NCBI RefSeq assembly: GCF_023159225.1
Contig: NC_063170.1
Span: 23,896,301-23,960,300 of the forward strand
Length of the DNA: 64,000 bases
Source of the DNA: Perognathus longimembris pacificus
Taxonomy: Eukaryota; Chordata; Mammalia; Rodentia; Heteromyidae
Direction of reading: 5' to 3'
Below, one piece after another: positions 21,685-32,813 of this stretch. A program made the position numbers and the translations under genes. The notes under the pieces are model-generated. The model worked only from the letters and a program-made list of their open reading frames with translations, searched no databases and was not told where the DNA came from. Position 1 is the first letter of the stretch, and each line of letters begins with the position of its first letter.

Positions 21685-22002
21685 CTTCAATAAAGTTTTA
21701 TAAGCCACAGAGGCATGAATAAGGTCTGTGTTGTTTGTCAGTGGCATAGCTTTAACAGATGGTACAGTGCTTGACCCATAGTAGATGTCTAATAAAGTAA
21801 TTTCCACTTTTTTCTTCTACTCCTGCTAGCAAAGAGTAAATGGTGCATTCTTTGCACAATATAGAACTCTTCTAGGGGTACCTTACAGTCCAATGGCTTA
21901 TCCAGGATACACAGTAGTGATAAATGAATAAGTTGTTGCTTCTTCATAGCTCTCTTTTCTAGACCCTACTCCACTCTACTTACTATAGGAATACTCCTAC
22001 GA

Positions 22003-22357
22003 TACTGCTGTGGCTCCAATGGTTGTGTCCTCCTCAAATTATAAATTGAAATTCTCACCTCTCGGTGATGCCATTAAGAGGAGGTATCTGTAGATGATCA
22101 TTTGGTTCTGGGAGAGAAGGCCTCAGGAATGGGATCAGTGCCTTCACAAGAGATACCCCAGAGAGATCCTTGCCTCTTGTATTTTATGAAATTACAATGA
22201 GACTGCCTATGTTGAAGCAAGCCTGCACCAGACTCGGAATCGGCTGACGCCTTTCTTTTGGATGTCTCAGTCACCAGGAATATGAGAAACAAAGGTATTT
22301 TGTTTCTGGGCCCCTACTTGATGATAGTTTAGTATAGCAATCAAAATAGACTAAGAT
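22003..22357 (+). mobile_element. MLT1-type MaLR LTR
   Basis: The order of conserved blocks follows MLT1: a TGTGGCTCCAATGGTTGTGT start, ATTGAAATTCTCACCTC, GGTGATGCCATTAAGAGGAG, ATGGGATCAGTGCC, AGAGATACCCCAGAGAG, and an end near AAATAGACTAAGAT. It is ancient and diverged. The open frame on the opposite strand lies wholly inside it and is not a gene. Confidence 0.82.
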
Positions 22358-22468
22358 GTATACCTTTTCCTTTCCACTCCATCACAAGAAAAACTTGGCA
22401 TTATCCATTTTCACAGCAGTCTGAATTGACTCTTTTCTTTCTCCTAGAGGTTTCATTTTCTATGATAG
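22358..22468. other. Unique spacer
   Basis: Short unique sequence between the MLT1 LTR and a Geo-only SINE. Confidence 0.4.
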
Positions 22469-22478
22469 AAAGAAATCT

Positions 22479-22593
22479 TCATAGAAGTGGAGCTGTGACT
22501 CACATGGTAGAGTTCTCACTTTGAGGGAAGGTGCTCAGGGATAGGCCAGGCCCTGAGTTCAAGCCCCATGACTGACGAAAAGAACAACAACAA
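22479..22593 (+). mobile_element. Geo-only SINE monomer
   Basis: The sequence starts TCATAGAAGTGGAGCTGTGA and ends GTTCAAGCCCCATGACTGAC plus an A-rich tail. It contains only the Geo module. The duplication AAAGAAATCT at 22469-22478 and 22594-22603 brackets it, so it inserted as this unit. It may be a free Geo monomer or a 5'-truncated dimer. Confidence 0.78.
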
Positions 22594-22603
22594 AAAGAAA
22601 TCT

Positions 22604-23114
22604 CCAGGCTTCTGCTATATAGTTACCCCAAGTGTGGGTGAGCCAGGAGGGGGAAGGCTTACTAGGAGGCTGAAAGTCCAACTTGTCAGTCACAAGCTCC
22701 TAATTTTCTTCATGCTTAGGCCAAACCCTGTACAAGAAATCTGCTGTTTATGTAGTTCTGTTTCTTTTTGCATTTTGTTCACAAGCATGACCTTCCAAAC
22801 TGCTCCTTCCCCTTTCATCTCCTCTACTTGAACAGGACTCCAAAGCCAGCCCACAAATAGGATTTCCTGCTCATTGCAGTTGAACCAGGCATAAAACTTG
22901 ATTTAATCAAAGCCAATGAAAAACAAAACTTCATTTTCAATAAAGCGTTCACTGAATATGACTGGCCTGAGAGAGGACATAGAATCTAGGAAAATGGCCA
23001 CCATCTTTCTCCTAGGTAGAACCAAAGGGTGAGACCAACAATCCAAGACATGGAGAAACTGAGTCACACTATTCATTCATTAGTTCCTTTATTTGTGTTG
23101 TTTGTTTGGTTTTT
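22604..23114. other. Unique interval
   Basis: Nothing recognisable; no supported open frame. Confidence 0.4.
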
Positions 23115-23300
23115 GGTAGTACTAAGGTTTTGAATTTAGGCCTATCCTTGCTAGGGAAGTATTTACCACTTGGACCATGACTCCATTTTTTTTTTGCTTT
23201 AGTTATTTTTCAGGTAGTCTTGAACTTTTCCCCTGGCACCAGTCTCAGCAAGGCATCCCTTAACTTTGCCTCCTGAGCTATTGGAATTCTAGGCATGAAC
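23115..23300 (-). mobile_element. B1-dID-type dimeric SINE relic
   Basis: An ID-type half (GGTAGTACTAAGGTTTTGAA, 23116-23135) is followed by TTTTTTTTTGCTTTAGTTATTTTTCAGG and a B1-type half ending GAATTCTAGGCATGAACC. This is the older rodent dimer order, without the Geo module. Confidence 0.6.
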
Positions 23301-23529
23301 CTTCCTTGACTCTTCCATGAAGCACTTCTCTCTTCCCTACTGCTCAGCCTGTGCAGTAAGAAAATTTGAGCAGAATACCTCAAAGTTTTCCATACAGTGA
23401 GTTATGGCCAATAGTGAGATGAGAAAATACATTCAATGGACCATGATTGATAATGAAACATGAAATATAATAGAAAAGGAGTAATGGGGTTGCAGTGAAA
23501 TGGATTGCTATTAGAAACAGCAGTTTTCT

Positions 23530-23765
23530 TGTTTTTCATTTTTTGCCTGCTGAAGAGCTTGAACTCAGGGCCTGGGTACTGTTCCTGAACCTCTTTATGC
23601 TCAAGGCTAGTGCTCTACCACTTGAATCACAGTGCCACTTCTGGTTTTTAAATGCTTAATTGGAGATAAGAGTCTCACTGGGACTTTTCTGCCTGGGCTG
23701 GCTTCAAATCTGGATACTCAGATCTAAGCCTCCTGAATATAGGATTGTAGGTGAGAGCCAGCAAT
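23530..23765 (-). mobile_element. B1-like/Geo composite SINE
   Basis: Geo text (GAACTCAGGGCCTGGGTACT at 23560) and the B1-like text (CTCAGATCTAAGCCTCCTGA) are both present in the usual minus-strand order. Confidence 0.82.
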
Positions 23766-24221
23766 TACTTTTTGAAACCCTGCAGTAGCTTAAAAATAAT
23801 GATTAATGTATTTGTCAACAAAGAAAAGAAAGAAGGGAGGAAGAAAAAAATCTTGAGTTTGCCTAATAATTTCTCTTTTTTTTTGCTTAAAAAGTTATGA
23901 GATGGATTTTTTTTTTTAGTTGTAACAAAAAGAAATCTAACTGAAACATGAGCTGAAGAGGTGCTCCTGACTAGGATTTGTGAAGTGAATCCCTTAACTA
24001 CATGGCCTAGAAATCCATTCTGTTTGCCATTGTTAGAAACTAGCAGAAGGAAGGAAATGAAAACACAGAAAGTCCCATTCAACTTTAGCACACAAGTGAT
24101 ATGCCTAGATTGTAGAATACGGGAGTGATTTTTCTTGGGGATGGCCATAAGTATACCAGCCCACAAGGATGCGTGCAGAAAAAATCCTTCATCAATACAA
24201 TCCAAAAGAAGCCTGATTTAT
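23766..24221. other. Unique interval
   Basis: AT-rich sequence with short A/T runs. The minus-strand open frame of 146 codons here (24205 to 23765) has low-complexity, Phe-Leu-rich content and enters the SINE; I do not regard it as a gene. Confidence 0.4.
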
Positions 24222-24222
24222 G

Positions 24223-24304
<82 letters not shown>
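24222..24304. repeat. Compound (TC)21(TG)20 microsatellite
   Basis: Two pure dinucleotide blocks are directly joined (TC to 24265, TG to 24304). Open frames across it read Ser-Leu then Cys-Val repeats. Confidence 0.96.
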
Positions 24305-24306
<2 letters not shown>

Positions 24307-24826
24307 CCGTAGGTTCAGGCAACATAGTAGGAAAGGTGGCTTGACTTACTTAGAAAACTGGTGGCTTGGGGCTAAATGGCTTTTGTCAGAGAAAGCTGCA
24401 ATCATTTGTCCAGAAATTTGCCTGTGTTGGGTCTGACTGCTGTTTCAGGCCCAATGTACCGGTGTGGAATAGAGTGGTTAGCCCTCAAACCTCTCCTGGT
24501 AGATGTGGGAATATCTTCTAAGGGCTTCTCCCCATCATTATGTGTTTACTCCACTCAGGTTCTAGGCTCTGGAGTGGATTCTCATGGGGGAGGATAATGC
24601 CCAGTCTTCCCAGTCCACAGCAATACAAGGCTAGGTAGCCAGGTATTTACCTGTCCCAAAGAAGGGGGTTCTGGGAGGAGCACAAACACTTGAGTAGATC
24701 TTAATGATACTTCCTTTTTTCTTGTCTGCAGAAGGGGTGAGAGGAGGGGTCCAAAAAAAGGAGCTATTTTCCCAGGATTCCCTGTTGAAGATTTTGTAAC
24801 ATCAAGTCTTCAAGACAAAGATACAA
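24305..24826. other. Unique interval
   Basis: Higher GC than the surroundings but no exon-like structure that I can support. Confidence 0.4.
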
Positions 24827-24838
24827 AGTAGGAAGGAA

Positions 24839-25043
24839 GGGACTGGGAATATGGACTAGTGGCAAGAGTGCTTGCCTCCTACACATGAAGCTCTCGGTTG
24901 GATTCCTCAGCACCACATATATGGAAAATGGCCAGAAGGGGCGCTGTGGCTCAGGTGGCAGAGTGCTCAGACTTGAGCCGGAAGAAGCCAGGGATGGTCA
25001 GGCCCTGAGTCCAAGGCCCAGGACTGGCCAAAAAAAAAAAAAA
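24839..25043 (+). mobile_element. IDL-Geo SINE
   Basis: The head is GGGACTGGGAATATGGAC, the Geo half is complete and a 14-A tail follows. The duplication AGTAGGAAGGAA is exact at 24827-24838 and 25044-25055. Confidence 0.93.
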
Positions 25044-25055
25044 AGTAGGAAGGAA

Positions 25056-25389
25056 ATAATTGGCAAGGAGCCAGTAGAATCCAACGATATTAGTCCAAAA
25101 TCCTTCTCTAGGTCTAAGTAATAACTTGGTGAAACCCAAGCACTCCAGCTTTGTTTGCTCTGTAGTTGTTTTATTATGTATTTTATTGGTTATTTTTGTC
25201 CTTATTCCCTGTTGATAGAGGATACTTAACTTTAAGCTTATGGAGTCTGTTGTATGGTGATGCTTTTGATTTCCTGCCTGGGGTTCTGAGTGAATAGGGG
25301 CTCAGGATAGGGGGTGGGCAGGCTGCTAATATGGGCTGGGTGACAAGAATCCAGGCTTTTGGTGGCCCCTCTTGGGCCTCTCTTCTGAA
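25056..25389. other. Unique interval
   Basis: No recognised feature. Confidence 0.4.
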
Positions 25390-25570
25390 AGTTTCTCATG
25401 CCATGACATTTGGCTGCTTAAATGTTTTAGTAGCTCCTCATTGCTTCTGGATCTAGCCCCGAGGCTCTAGCCTGGCCAGTCCCTCTGAAATGGGTCCCTT
25501 CTCTCTGGCTGCATGGCTCTGCCTTTGCCACCTTGTCCTGGTTCTGGTCACTCATTTGTATTCAGAGCTA
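25390..25570 (+). mobile_element. L2 LINE fragment (likely)
   Basis: Blocks such as TTGCTTCTGGATCTAGCCCC and 'ctctggctgcatggctctgcctttgccaccttgtcctg' in split form resemble the L2 ORF2 end and 3' region. Diverged. Confidence 0.4.
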
Positions 25571-25811
25571 GGCAGTACTTACTCTCTACTGAGTTTTGAA
25601 GATGCATTCCATGGAGCCCAAGGACAGAATTCATGGACTTGGCTATATATTACGATGGTATGTACCTTGGAGGGTGAGGATGGAGGGGGGAAGTCACATC
25701 TAGATACCCTGGTTTGAGTTATCTGAAAGTCTTCAATTTATAACTTCTGAGTATAAAGGTGCTTACAAAACACTTTTCCTTTGGGGACATTTTACTGGAA
25801 TTGCTTTTTTT

Positions 25812-25980
25812 GTGTGTGCTGGTCCTCAGGCCCTGGGCTCAGTCCCACAGTTCTACTTTTGGCTTTTTGGTAGTTAGTTGGGGATAAAAGTCTCATGGAC
25901 TTTCCTGCTTAGTCTGGCTTTGAACCACAATCCTCAGATCTCAGTCTCCTGAGTAGCTAGGATCACAAACGCCCAGCTTG
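25812..25980 (-). mobile_element. B1-like/Geo composite SINE, shortened
   Basis: A deleted Geo part (25818-25870) and a B1-like part (CAGATCTCAGTCTCCTGAGT near 25937) remain. Confidence 0.72.
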
Positions 25981-26599
25981 GAATCACCTTTTTCCTGCCA
26001 ACAAAAGTGCAGTTGTGAGGCAGTGTAAGATCACTAGTGTTCAGACCAGAACAACTGGGGTGGCATTGTATAAAGTCATTGTCATCATCAGGGGGCTGGG
26101 AAAGGGGCAAATTCCATACCTATTCTTCCTCAGTTCTCACTGGGGAAAAAAAAAATCTCATGGAGATTTTTAAGGAAGCCCCTGTCTCACTTTAGGTTAT
26201 TCCAGAAAAGACTTTGAGCCCAAGATTTAAGTGCAAATAGTTCACTGGGAGGTACAGAAGATATTAGTTAAGTCCATGACTCAAGGAAGGGAAAGTACAT
26301 TTTTATTTAGATTGGTTAGGAGAGCAGTTGGCTAGAATATAGTCCTGGAAGGAGAGTCCTGGTGGCTGGTGTCAGCACAAACCTTGATTTATCTCAGGCA
26401 AGGGCCAGGGAGCCAGGATCTTTATACCTCCACCCCAGGAATCATCACTGGAGGATTTCTTGCAGAGCTGAGCCGGCTCACACTTCTGGCCTGCTCTATG
26501 GGACAAGGAAACGTCCTAGACATGAGGTTCTGAGAGTCCCCAGAAGGCCCCTGGGCTCCCCTCTTGAGCCATGACTGATTTAGGGCAGGACATTGCTAG
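25981..26599. other. Unique interval
   Basis: No feature recognised; the short open frame at 26362-26574 has no visible domain. Confidence 0.4.
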
Positions 26600-26720
26600 A
26601 TTTCCATTTGGGTTCCACCTCTTCAATACTTTGATCTTGGGCAATTATTTAATTTCTCTGAACCTCAGTTTCCTCTTCTGCACCCTGGAAGTGGAAATAA
26701 GTCTGATCTCAGGATTGTTG
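26600..26720 (+). mobile_element. MIR SINE fragment (likely)
   Basis: GAACCTCAGTTTCCTCTTCT at 26660-26679 is the typical MIR/tRNA-SINE core-flank pattern (..TCTGAGCCTCAGTTTCCTC..). Confidence 0.6.
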
Positions 26721-27684
26721 GAGCTTACCCATACAGAGCACAGAGTGCCAGCACTGACTACAAAATGCAGCTTCTTATTCTTTTATGATTATTATCATTA
26801 TTATTTTAAGTGATGGGCCCACATGGATGGAGAAAGATTTTGGATGAAAACACTTGTCTCTATGGTGCTTAGAGCAACTCAACACTTGCCAAACGATTTA
26901 GGGCTGCCAAAGCAACCCAAATGGCACGAGGCTTCCACCAGCATTTTCTTCTTCTTTTTTCCCTCCCCTAAAAGGTCAAACATATGCTTTGAGTGGGACA
27001 TTTCCTTCAATCACTTTCAAAATAGCAATTTGCCTGAACAATTTTATTAACCTTGAAATGTGTCCAATCTGCCGAGGAACAATAGACTGCAGTGATATGT
27101 ATGAAAATAAAGTCACAAACAAACCTGGCCAACAGATGACACACGGACTCTCTCTTTGCACATAATTAAATGGTTTTTTAAAGGCTGGGTGTGATCTGCA
27201 CACAGAGCTGTCCTCTCAAGGGGCGTGCTCAGGTGGCAAGCTGCCAAAGGAAGATGCAAACAGTTTGCTTTAATAAAGAAGGAGGGCCCACGTTTCCCTC
27301 AGGAGTGCTAGCTCCTGGCTTGGAAACTAGGGGTTGTTGAGTGAGGAGTCCTGGAGCTACAGGTGAGCTTAGAAGGGCCACTTGCAAAAGAATATTCTAC
27401 AGGTGAATACATCCTCTGTGCCCAGCAAATCAGGGGTGAGAAGGAGGTTGTCTTGGGTTAGCTCCTCTGGGGACAAGTCTGCATGTGGAAAGCTAGTAAA
27501 AGAATTTTCTTGGGGGACAGTCTTGTAAGAAAGTAGGGATGGTAGGCTGGGGAAAGGGGAAGGGCTGCTTTTCTGTGTGGTTCTGCCTGAGGCCTTAGCA
27601 GGTCCCATGGGGAGCTCTCAAGTTGAGGAAGCCCTTCAGAGGTGTCCCATCTAGAGCAAGGCAGATGAGTCCATCTTATTTCTT
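26721..27684. other. Unique interval with a possible conserved block
   Basis: The part 26960-27200 is repeat-free, moderately AT-rich and of high complexity, with homeobox- and SOX-like words (CATAATTAAAT, GGAACAATAG). Conservation cannot be judged from one sequence. Confidence 0.35.
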
Positions 27685-28345
27685 TATTTTAAAATATTTA
27701 ATTTTTATTGTAATTATAAAGGTGATGTACAGAGGGGTTTCAGTTACATAAGTCAGGTAAATAAAGAGTGCATTTCTTTTAAGACAATGTCTTACCTTCT
27801 CTCACTCCCTTCCATCCCCACCCACTTTCCCCATAGTGTCTAGTGAGTACCTCTGCTGTATTTGTTCACTCTTTGTCCCTCCACTTCTGTGTTCCTCCTT
27901 CCCCTCCTAAAGATGGATAAATGAGCAAACAAGACAAAAAGAAAAGAAAACAACAACAATGAAGAAAAAAACCCCTCTGGTTTCCATTTCCCAGAGTTCA
28001 TTTTGAAAAGTGTTATTTTACATGATCAGAGGCACATAGGCATTGTGCCTTTGTGTTCCTCTCCTGAGAATATCCTCCTTTGGTCTCATTGTGTGTGAAA
28101 GCCTACAGTCCTGTATAGTTTATCATGTCCCATTATATTTTAGGTCTTGCTTCTGCATATGAAAGAAAACATGCTCCCCTTGTCTCTGTGAACTTGGCTT
28201 ACCTCACTTAATATGATTTGTTCTAGATCCATCCATTTCCCAGTAAATGACATAAAGGCTGTGCAAAACTCCACTGTGTACAGGTATCACATTTTTTGAA
28301 TCCATTCATCTATTGTAGGGCATCTAGGCTGTTTCCATAACTTGA
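27685..28345 (-). mobile_element. 5'-truncated L1 on minus strand
   Basis: The 3' UTR end begins at about 27685 (GGTGATGTACAGAGGGG near 27721) and the ORF2 end is seen at 28190-28330 (CCATTCATCTATTGTAGGGC near 28301). It corresponds to the last 650 or so bases of L1 and is more diverged than the 12-kb copy. Confidence 0.82.
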
Positions 28346-28369
28346 GTCCATCTTTTACAATACATTTTT

Positions 28370-28525
28370 AAGCCAACTGTGGGTGTCACATGCCTGCAAT
28401 CGTAGCTACTTAGGAGGCTGAGATCAGATGGTCATGGCCAGAACAAACAGAAATGTGTGAGAGACTGCACCTCCAATGAACCAGAAAAAAAGCTGGACTG
28501 GAGGCATGGCTGAAACACTTGAGTG
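28370..28525 (+). mobile_element. Diverged B1-like/Geo composite SINE
   Basis: GCCAACTGTGGGTGTCACAT and ATCGTAGCTACTTAGGAGGC give the B1-like head. A degraded Geo-like part follows and ends at a (CA)n tract. Confidence 0.65.
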
Positions 28526-28539
28526 TGTATGTGTGCCTG

Positions 28540-28540
<1 letters not shown>

Positions 28541-28579
<39 letters not shown>
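28541..28579. repeat. (AC)n microsatellite
   Basis: About 19 AC units at the tail of the SINE. Confidence 0.95.
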
Positions 28580-28581
<2 letters not shown>

Positions 28582-29399
28582 TGAGGATAGTGAGGGTCAG
28601 TTAAAGTCATACCTGTGTCCAAGATTGAGCAGGACTCTGGCCAGTCTAGAGGCTATTTGCCCTGAGTTCATCCTTCTACTTCTAAAATTCTAGGGAAGTT
28701 TTCTTGAATTTATTTACTTTGGCCATATTTCTGTTTTTCATTTTGTGTATGGCTTTCTCAAATATGAGCATGGATACCATGATTAACATTCAAATGACCT
28801 TGTGTATTTTTTTTAATCATTCATCACGATTAGAATGTAAAATTTCTGATGCCAGAAGGCCTACTGTATATATGTCTCTCTCCTGATATATTATTTCTTT
28901 CTCTTTGCTATGTAATCTATTCTCACATGTTCATCAAAACAACACAAAGTTATGTAATCTATTCTCACATACTCATGAACACAACACAAACACAAGTCAT
29001 TATATTTCCATTTCTGTGGGTCTCACATCTTGGCTTGGTTGGTCCTGGGCTTGCTGGTTGTTGGCTGAATTAATTTCCCTTGCATTTGTAGGACTGAGGT
29101 TTCCATTTTCCTGCTAGTTGTTGGACAAGAAGTAGCAGGCCAGGGGCTACCCATGGTTCCTTGCTGTGTGGCTGCTGGGCGTAGTTCACAGCCTGGATGT
29201 TTGCTTTATGCAAGACCAGCTGGAGTACATCTGTCAAGCAACCAGCTGCAGAAATCTTATTTTAAAGCACTCCCGTGATTAGGTCAGGCTCCCAAGATAA
29301 TCTCACTTTGGCTATAAAATGTAACAGTCACAGGTGTGATGCAGTCATACCTGCAGGCTCAACCCATTCTCAAAGGGGCAGGGGTATTGTACAAGGGTG
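28580..29399. other. Unique interval with 42-bp tandem duplication
   Basis: The only structure is a two-unit tandem repeat at 28909-28993, listed separately. No gene is seen. Confidence 0.45.
28909..28993. repeat. 42-bp tandem duplication
   Basis: TATGTAATCTATTCTCACAT starts both units (28909 and 28951). The following 20 or so bases differ at several positions. The two overlapping open frames across it are too short to argue for coding. Confidence 0.85.
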
Positions 29400-29480
29400 A
29401 GTGTCATGGGGCATCTTGGTCAATATCACCCCTTTCATCATTTTCCCCTATCTTTCATACCCCTCAATATACCTGATTGC
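29400..29480 (-). mobile_element. L1 3' UTR fragment, older subfamily
   Basis: TATCACCCCTTTCATCATTT at 29425-29444 matches the block at 59626-59645 (TATCACCCCTTTCATCATTC). It belongs to the same older L1 3' UTR type. Confidence 0.55.
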
Positions 29481-29852
29481 CATCGTCATGTATGGACATT
29501 GAATATAACTGGTGCATAGGTATAGCAAATAACTGTGAAGTGAAGGGTTTGAAAGACATTTTCTTTTAAAAATTCTCCCCTAGTACCATTTTATCCAGGT
29601 TTCTGCCTTGATTTGAAAGTGGGAAGGCCTTAGTTTGGTGCTGATATATCTTGTACACCTCCTACACACGGGTGAGTCTTCTTACTAACAAACAGAAGGC
29701 AGATCTTAGGCTCAGAGATACAATAGGTCAAGTCAAGGTAACATGTTTGTTTGTGTTATGCCAATTTAGGGAATCTCGTGTAATTTTTGCAAATGATACC
29801 AGCTTTTTCTTATAGTACTGATGAAAGATTTTCTTATTAAACCTTTTTTTTT
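29481..29852. other. Unique interval
   Basis: No recognised feature. Confidence 0.4.
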
Positions 29853-30078
29853 TTGTCAGTTGTGGGGCTTAAACTCGGGACCTGGTGCTGTTCCGGAGCA
29901 ATTTTTCTCAAAGCTAGCACTCTACTACTTTGAGCCACACCCCATTTTAGGTTTTCTGGTGGTTAACTGAAGATAAGAGTTTCACAGACTTTCCTGCCCA
30001 GGCTGGCTTTGAACTGTGATCCTCAGATCTCAGTCTCCTGAGTAGCTAGGATTACAGACATGTCATCACTGTCTGGCT
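29853..30078 (-). mobile_element. B1-like/Geo composite SINE
   Basis: Geo part, linker (GGTTAACTGAAGATAAGAGT) and B1-like part (CAGATCTCAGTCTCCTGAGT) in minus order. Confidence 0.85.
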
Positions 30079-31905
30079 TCTTGTTAAGTTTTTATTTAAG
30101 AAAAAATATGTAGGTGGTTCATGGATGTGGCAAACATCATCAAAGTTTGGAACCAGTGTTCTGACCCAAGCTCCAGCATCCAGCCTGGTGTTGAACCCAC
30201 AGACAGAGCCTAATGGGAGGCTGTTGCTTGGAATGAAAATGGGAAAGTGGCTGTGGAAATGGCCTGGATTTGGGGAGCCTGGCTTCTTGTCATGTCTTGA
30301 CATTGATCATCCATGTGGCTTTGAGCATTCGCTTCCCTTTCAGGACTTAAAGGTACCCTTTGTACAATGAAAAGTTTAGACTTGTTGTACTTAATGTTCT
30401 TTCATAAGCCCTGACTTTCCATGAATGAGGCAGGCTATCGTATAGAAAGTCTTCACCATTTTGACTCACATTTTAATGCTACTATGAAAAAAAAATCTCT
30501 GCATAATTGATCACTTCAAGTAGGGCTTTTCACTGTCTTTACTACCAATAAAGGGGGGGGGGCAATATTTCTCTGTTGTGGGTCTGATCTATTGTAGGAT
30601 GCTTGACAGCATCCCTGGTCCCTACTCACTAGATGCCAGTAGCATTCCTCCAGTTGTAAGAATCACAAATGGCTCTAGACACTGCCACCTGTCTTGTAGT
30701 AGGTGCAATTGCCCTGATAAGAATCACTGATTTTGGAAAAATACATTTGTTTCTGTGCACTATCTATTCCATTGGATCCAGTAGCATAACGACATGGAAA
30801 TTCACCCATCTCTGGCTCATAGGCTACAAGTGGCCTTCCATAAAGTAATAGGAGTCATGAGGTTATCATGGATTTCTTTCCTAAATCAATTACTGGCCAT
30901 GAGCATATCGAACACCAGGTAACAACGGCCAGCCAGAGCTCTTGCCATTGGTTTGTGCATCATTTCTTGAAATAATCTATTACTTATATGCCTACTTTAG
31001 AGCCAGGGAGTACCACTTGCATATCTAGGTGCTTTTTTTCTCCCTAAACACTTGCTACGTCAATCACAGGTACAGTGAGCAAAGCAGACATGCTACTGGT
31101 CCTGAAGAAGATTCCAGCACTCTGCTAAGCATTGTTAGGCAGCTGATGGCTGTGATGGAGGAATACAAATAGGATGGACTGAAGGCTACTTCAGATAGGC
31201 TCCAATTTACTGAAGGTGATGAGGCACACATTGGATTGAATCTACAGGGAATCTACAGGGAGATGAGAGGAGAGAGAATGAGTCCTGGCTGGGGTGAGTT
31301 CACAAACCTTTATGAATGCATTAGAATGAGATTTTTAGAGACACCACTACTAAGTTTTACTTTGTGCTCATTTTAAAGCTAAAGAAGTTAGTTACTTTAG
31401 GTTACCATGTCAGAGGAATAAAATAGATGAAGGGAGGAGTGGGAAAGGGATTTGAGTCCAGGTACTTTCATCTGGAGACAATCATGCAACAGATTTGTTT
31501 CATTTTCCAACTAGATACTAAAGGGAGTTGGAAGGTTCTCCGAAGGAGGCAGGTGGGAGTTACAGAAGTATTTGGGAACACCTGTACCTACACATTATAG
31601 ATAATCATCAGTTAGGAGGCTCCAACAAGCAGGTCTATGACCTTTCCTGGTGTCAGGATTCTAAAGTTCCCAGAGAATCCAGCAGGAAAGAGATCCTTGG
31701 CTGAGACCAAGGGTAGATGGTGGCCACAGATGGATAGCTGCACACAATTTGAAAGAAGAAAAATATAGTGGCCAATTAGAAGTGAGCTGCACAGAACATG
31801 ATATTCCCTTTGATATAGCTGTTTAGATCTTTGAGTTCTTACACCACATGACATCAGATAATGGTCCCCTTTGAATGAAACCTTAATTAAAGTCAGCTTT
31901 ACTTC
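30079..31905. other. Unique interval
   Basis: About 1.8 kb of unique sequence. It has a G8 run near 30553 and a small duplication AATCTACAGGG at 31238-31260. I see no exon or repeat that I can support. Confidence 0.4.
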
Positions 31906-31932
31906 ATTTTTCTTTTCTTTTTTTACTTTCAG

Positions 31933-32190
31933 TCAAGGTGTTCCTTTAAAATTTGCTTACAAAACAAATCCAAGCCTCAAAGACTTCTGGATGCAGAAAT
32001 CTCTGTGCTTCTTTGCTGTTAGTGAGTGAACCGTGTCATGCCAGAGATGACTTAGACATTGTGCTAAGGAACAGGCAAGCGTCCTCAGTACATGTTGTGC
32101 AGAATCTGAGCAAGTGTTCCCTCAACGTGCTCTTATCTCTATTTGGTACCCCTCCTTCATGCTTTGTGACTTGCTCATAAATAATAAAAA
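31933..32190 (+). other. Possible terminal exon or retrocopy tail
   Basis: A long pyrimidine tract ends in a splice-acceptor-like TTTTTACTTTCAG at 31932, followed by 250 bases and an AATAAA at 32183-32188. The arrangement matches a terminal noncoding exon. It could equally be chance, or the 3' end of an old processed copy, since the A-rich segment is at the same place. No protein domain is visible. Confidence 0.2.
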
Positions 32191-32199
32191 AAATTTGAG

Positions 32200-32769
32200 A
32201 GTAAATGGAAGCATTTTATCTTGTTCTTCTTTTGATGGAAGTGGGGACTTTTTTTTTCTTTTTCTTTTTGCTAATGGTCTTTCAATATCTTGAAAGACTA
32301 GTTGTGTCTAGCCACAGATGGCTTAATGTTGAGAAAAATCACTCAAGAATCCTATTAGAATGTGGGTTTTGAAAATGTAATAAGGTACAACATTTAGAGT
32401 AGATGCTATGATTGCTACATTATTACAAATTGTCAACCTATCAATCTTTGAGTATTAAATCTCTGGGAAATGCATTGTATTTACCTTGATGGGTGCCCAA
32501 TCACAATAAGTGTCAAAGTTGATGCAGATTTCTCTTGGAAAAAATATCCAAAGCAATTAATCAAAGTGTCTATGTCAACAGTAGATTGTAGGTTCACTGA
32601 GGTCAGAGGAAGGGGCTTTGTACCTCTGAAGCTACCTACTCACACACCGGGATGACGATGTTGTCTTGTTCCAGGTTACATAACCTACAGGAATTTTGGC
32701 AAGCCAGTTGTAAAATCCTTAGTAGTTCAATTAACTCCATAGAAATTGACGAATACTACAAAACCAGGA

Positions 32770-32771
<2 letters not shown>
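32200..32771. other. Unique interval
   Basis: No recognised feature. Confidence 0.4.

Positions 32772-32812
<41 letters not shown>
32772..32812. repeat. (TG)n microsatellite
   Basis: About 19 TG units. Confidence 0.95.

Positions 32813-32813
<1 letters not shown>

Noticed and set aside
22098..22292. 64-codon minus-strand frame
   Set aside because: Contained within an MLT1 LTR.
23765..24205. 146-codon minus-strand frame
   Set aside because: Low-complexity Phe/Leu-rich translation of A-rich sequence next to a SINE, with no domain or codon signal.
28909..28993. CRISPR-like spaced repeats
   Set aside because: Only two adjacent units, no spacers, and the context is a mammalian genome.
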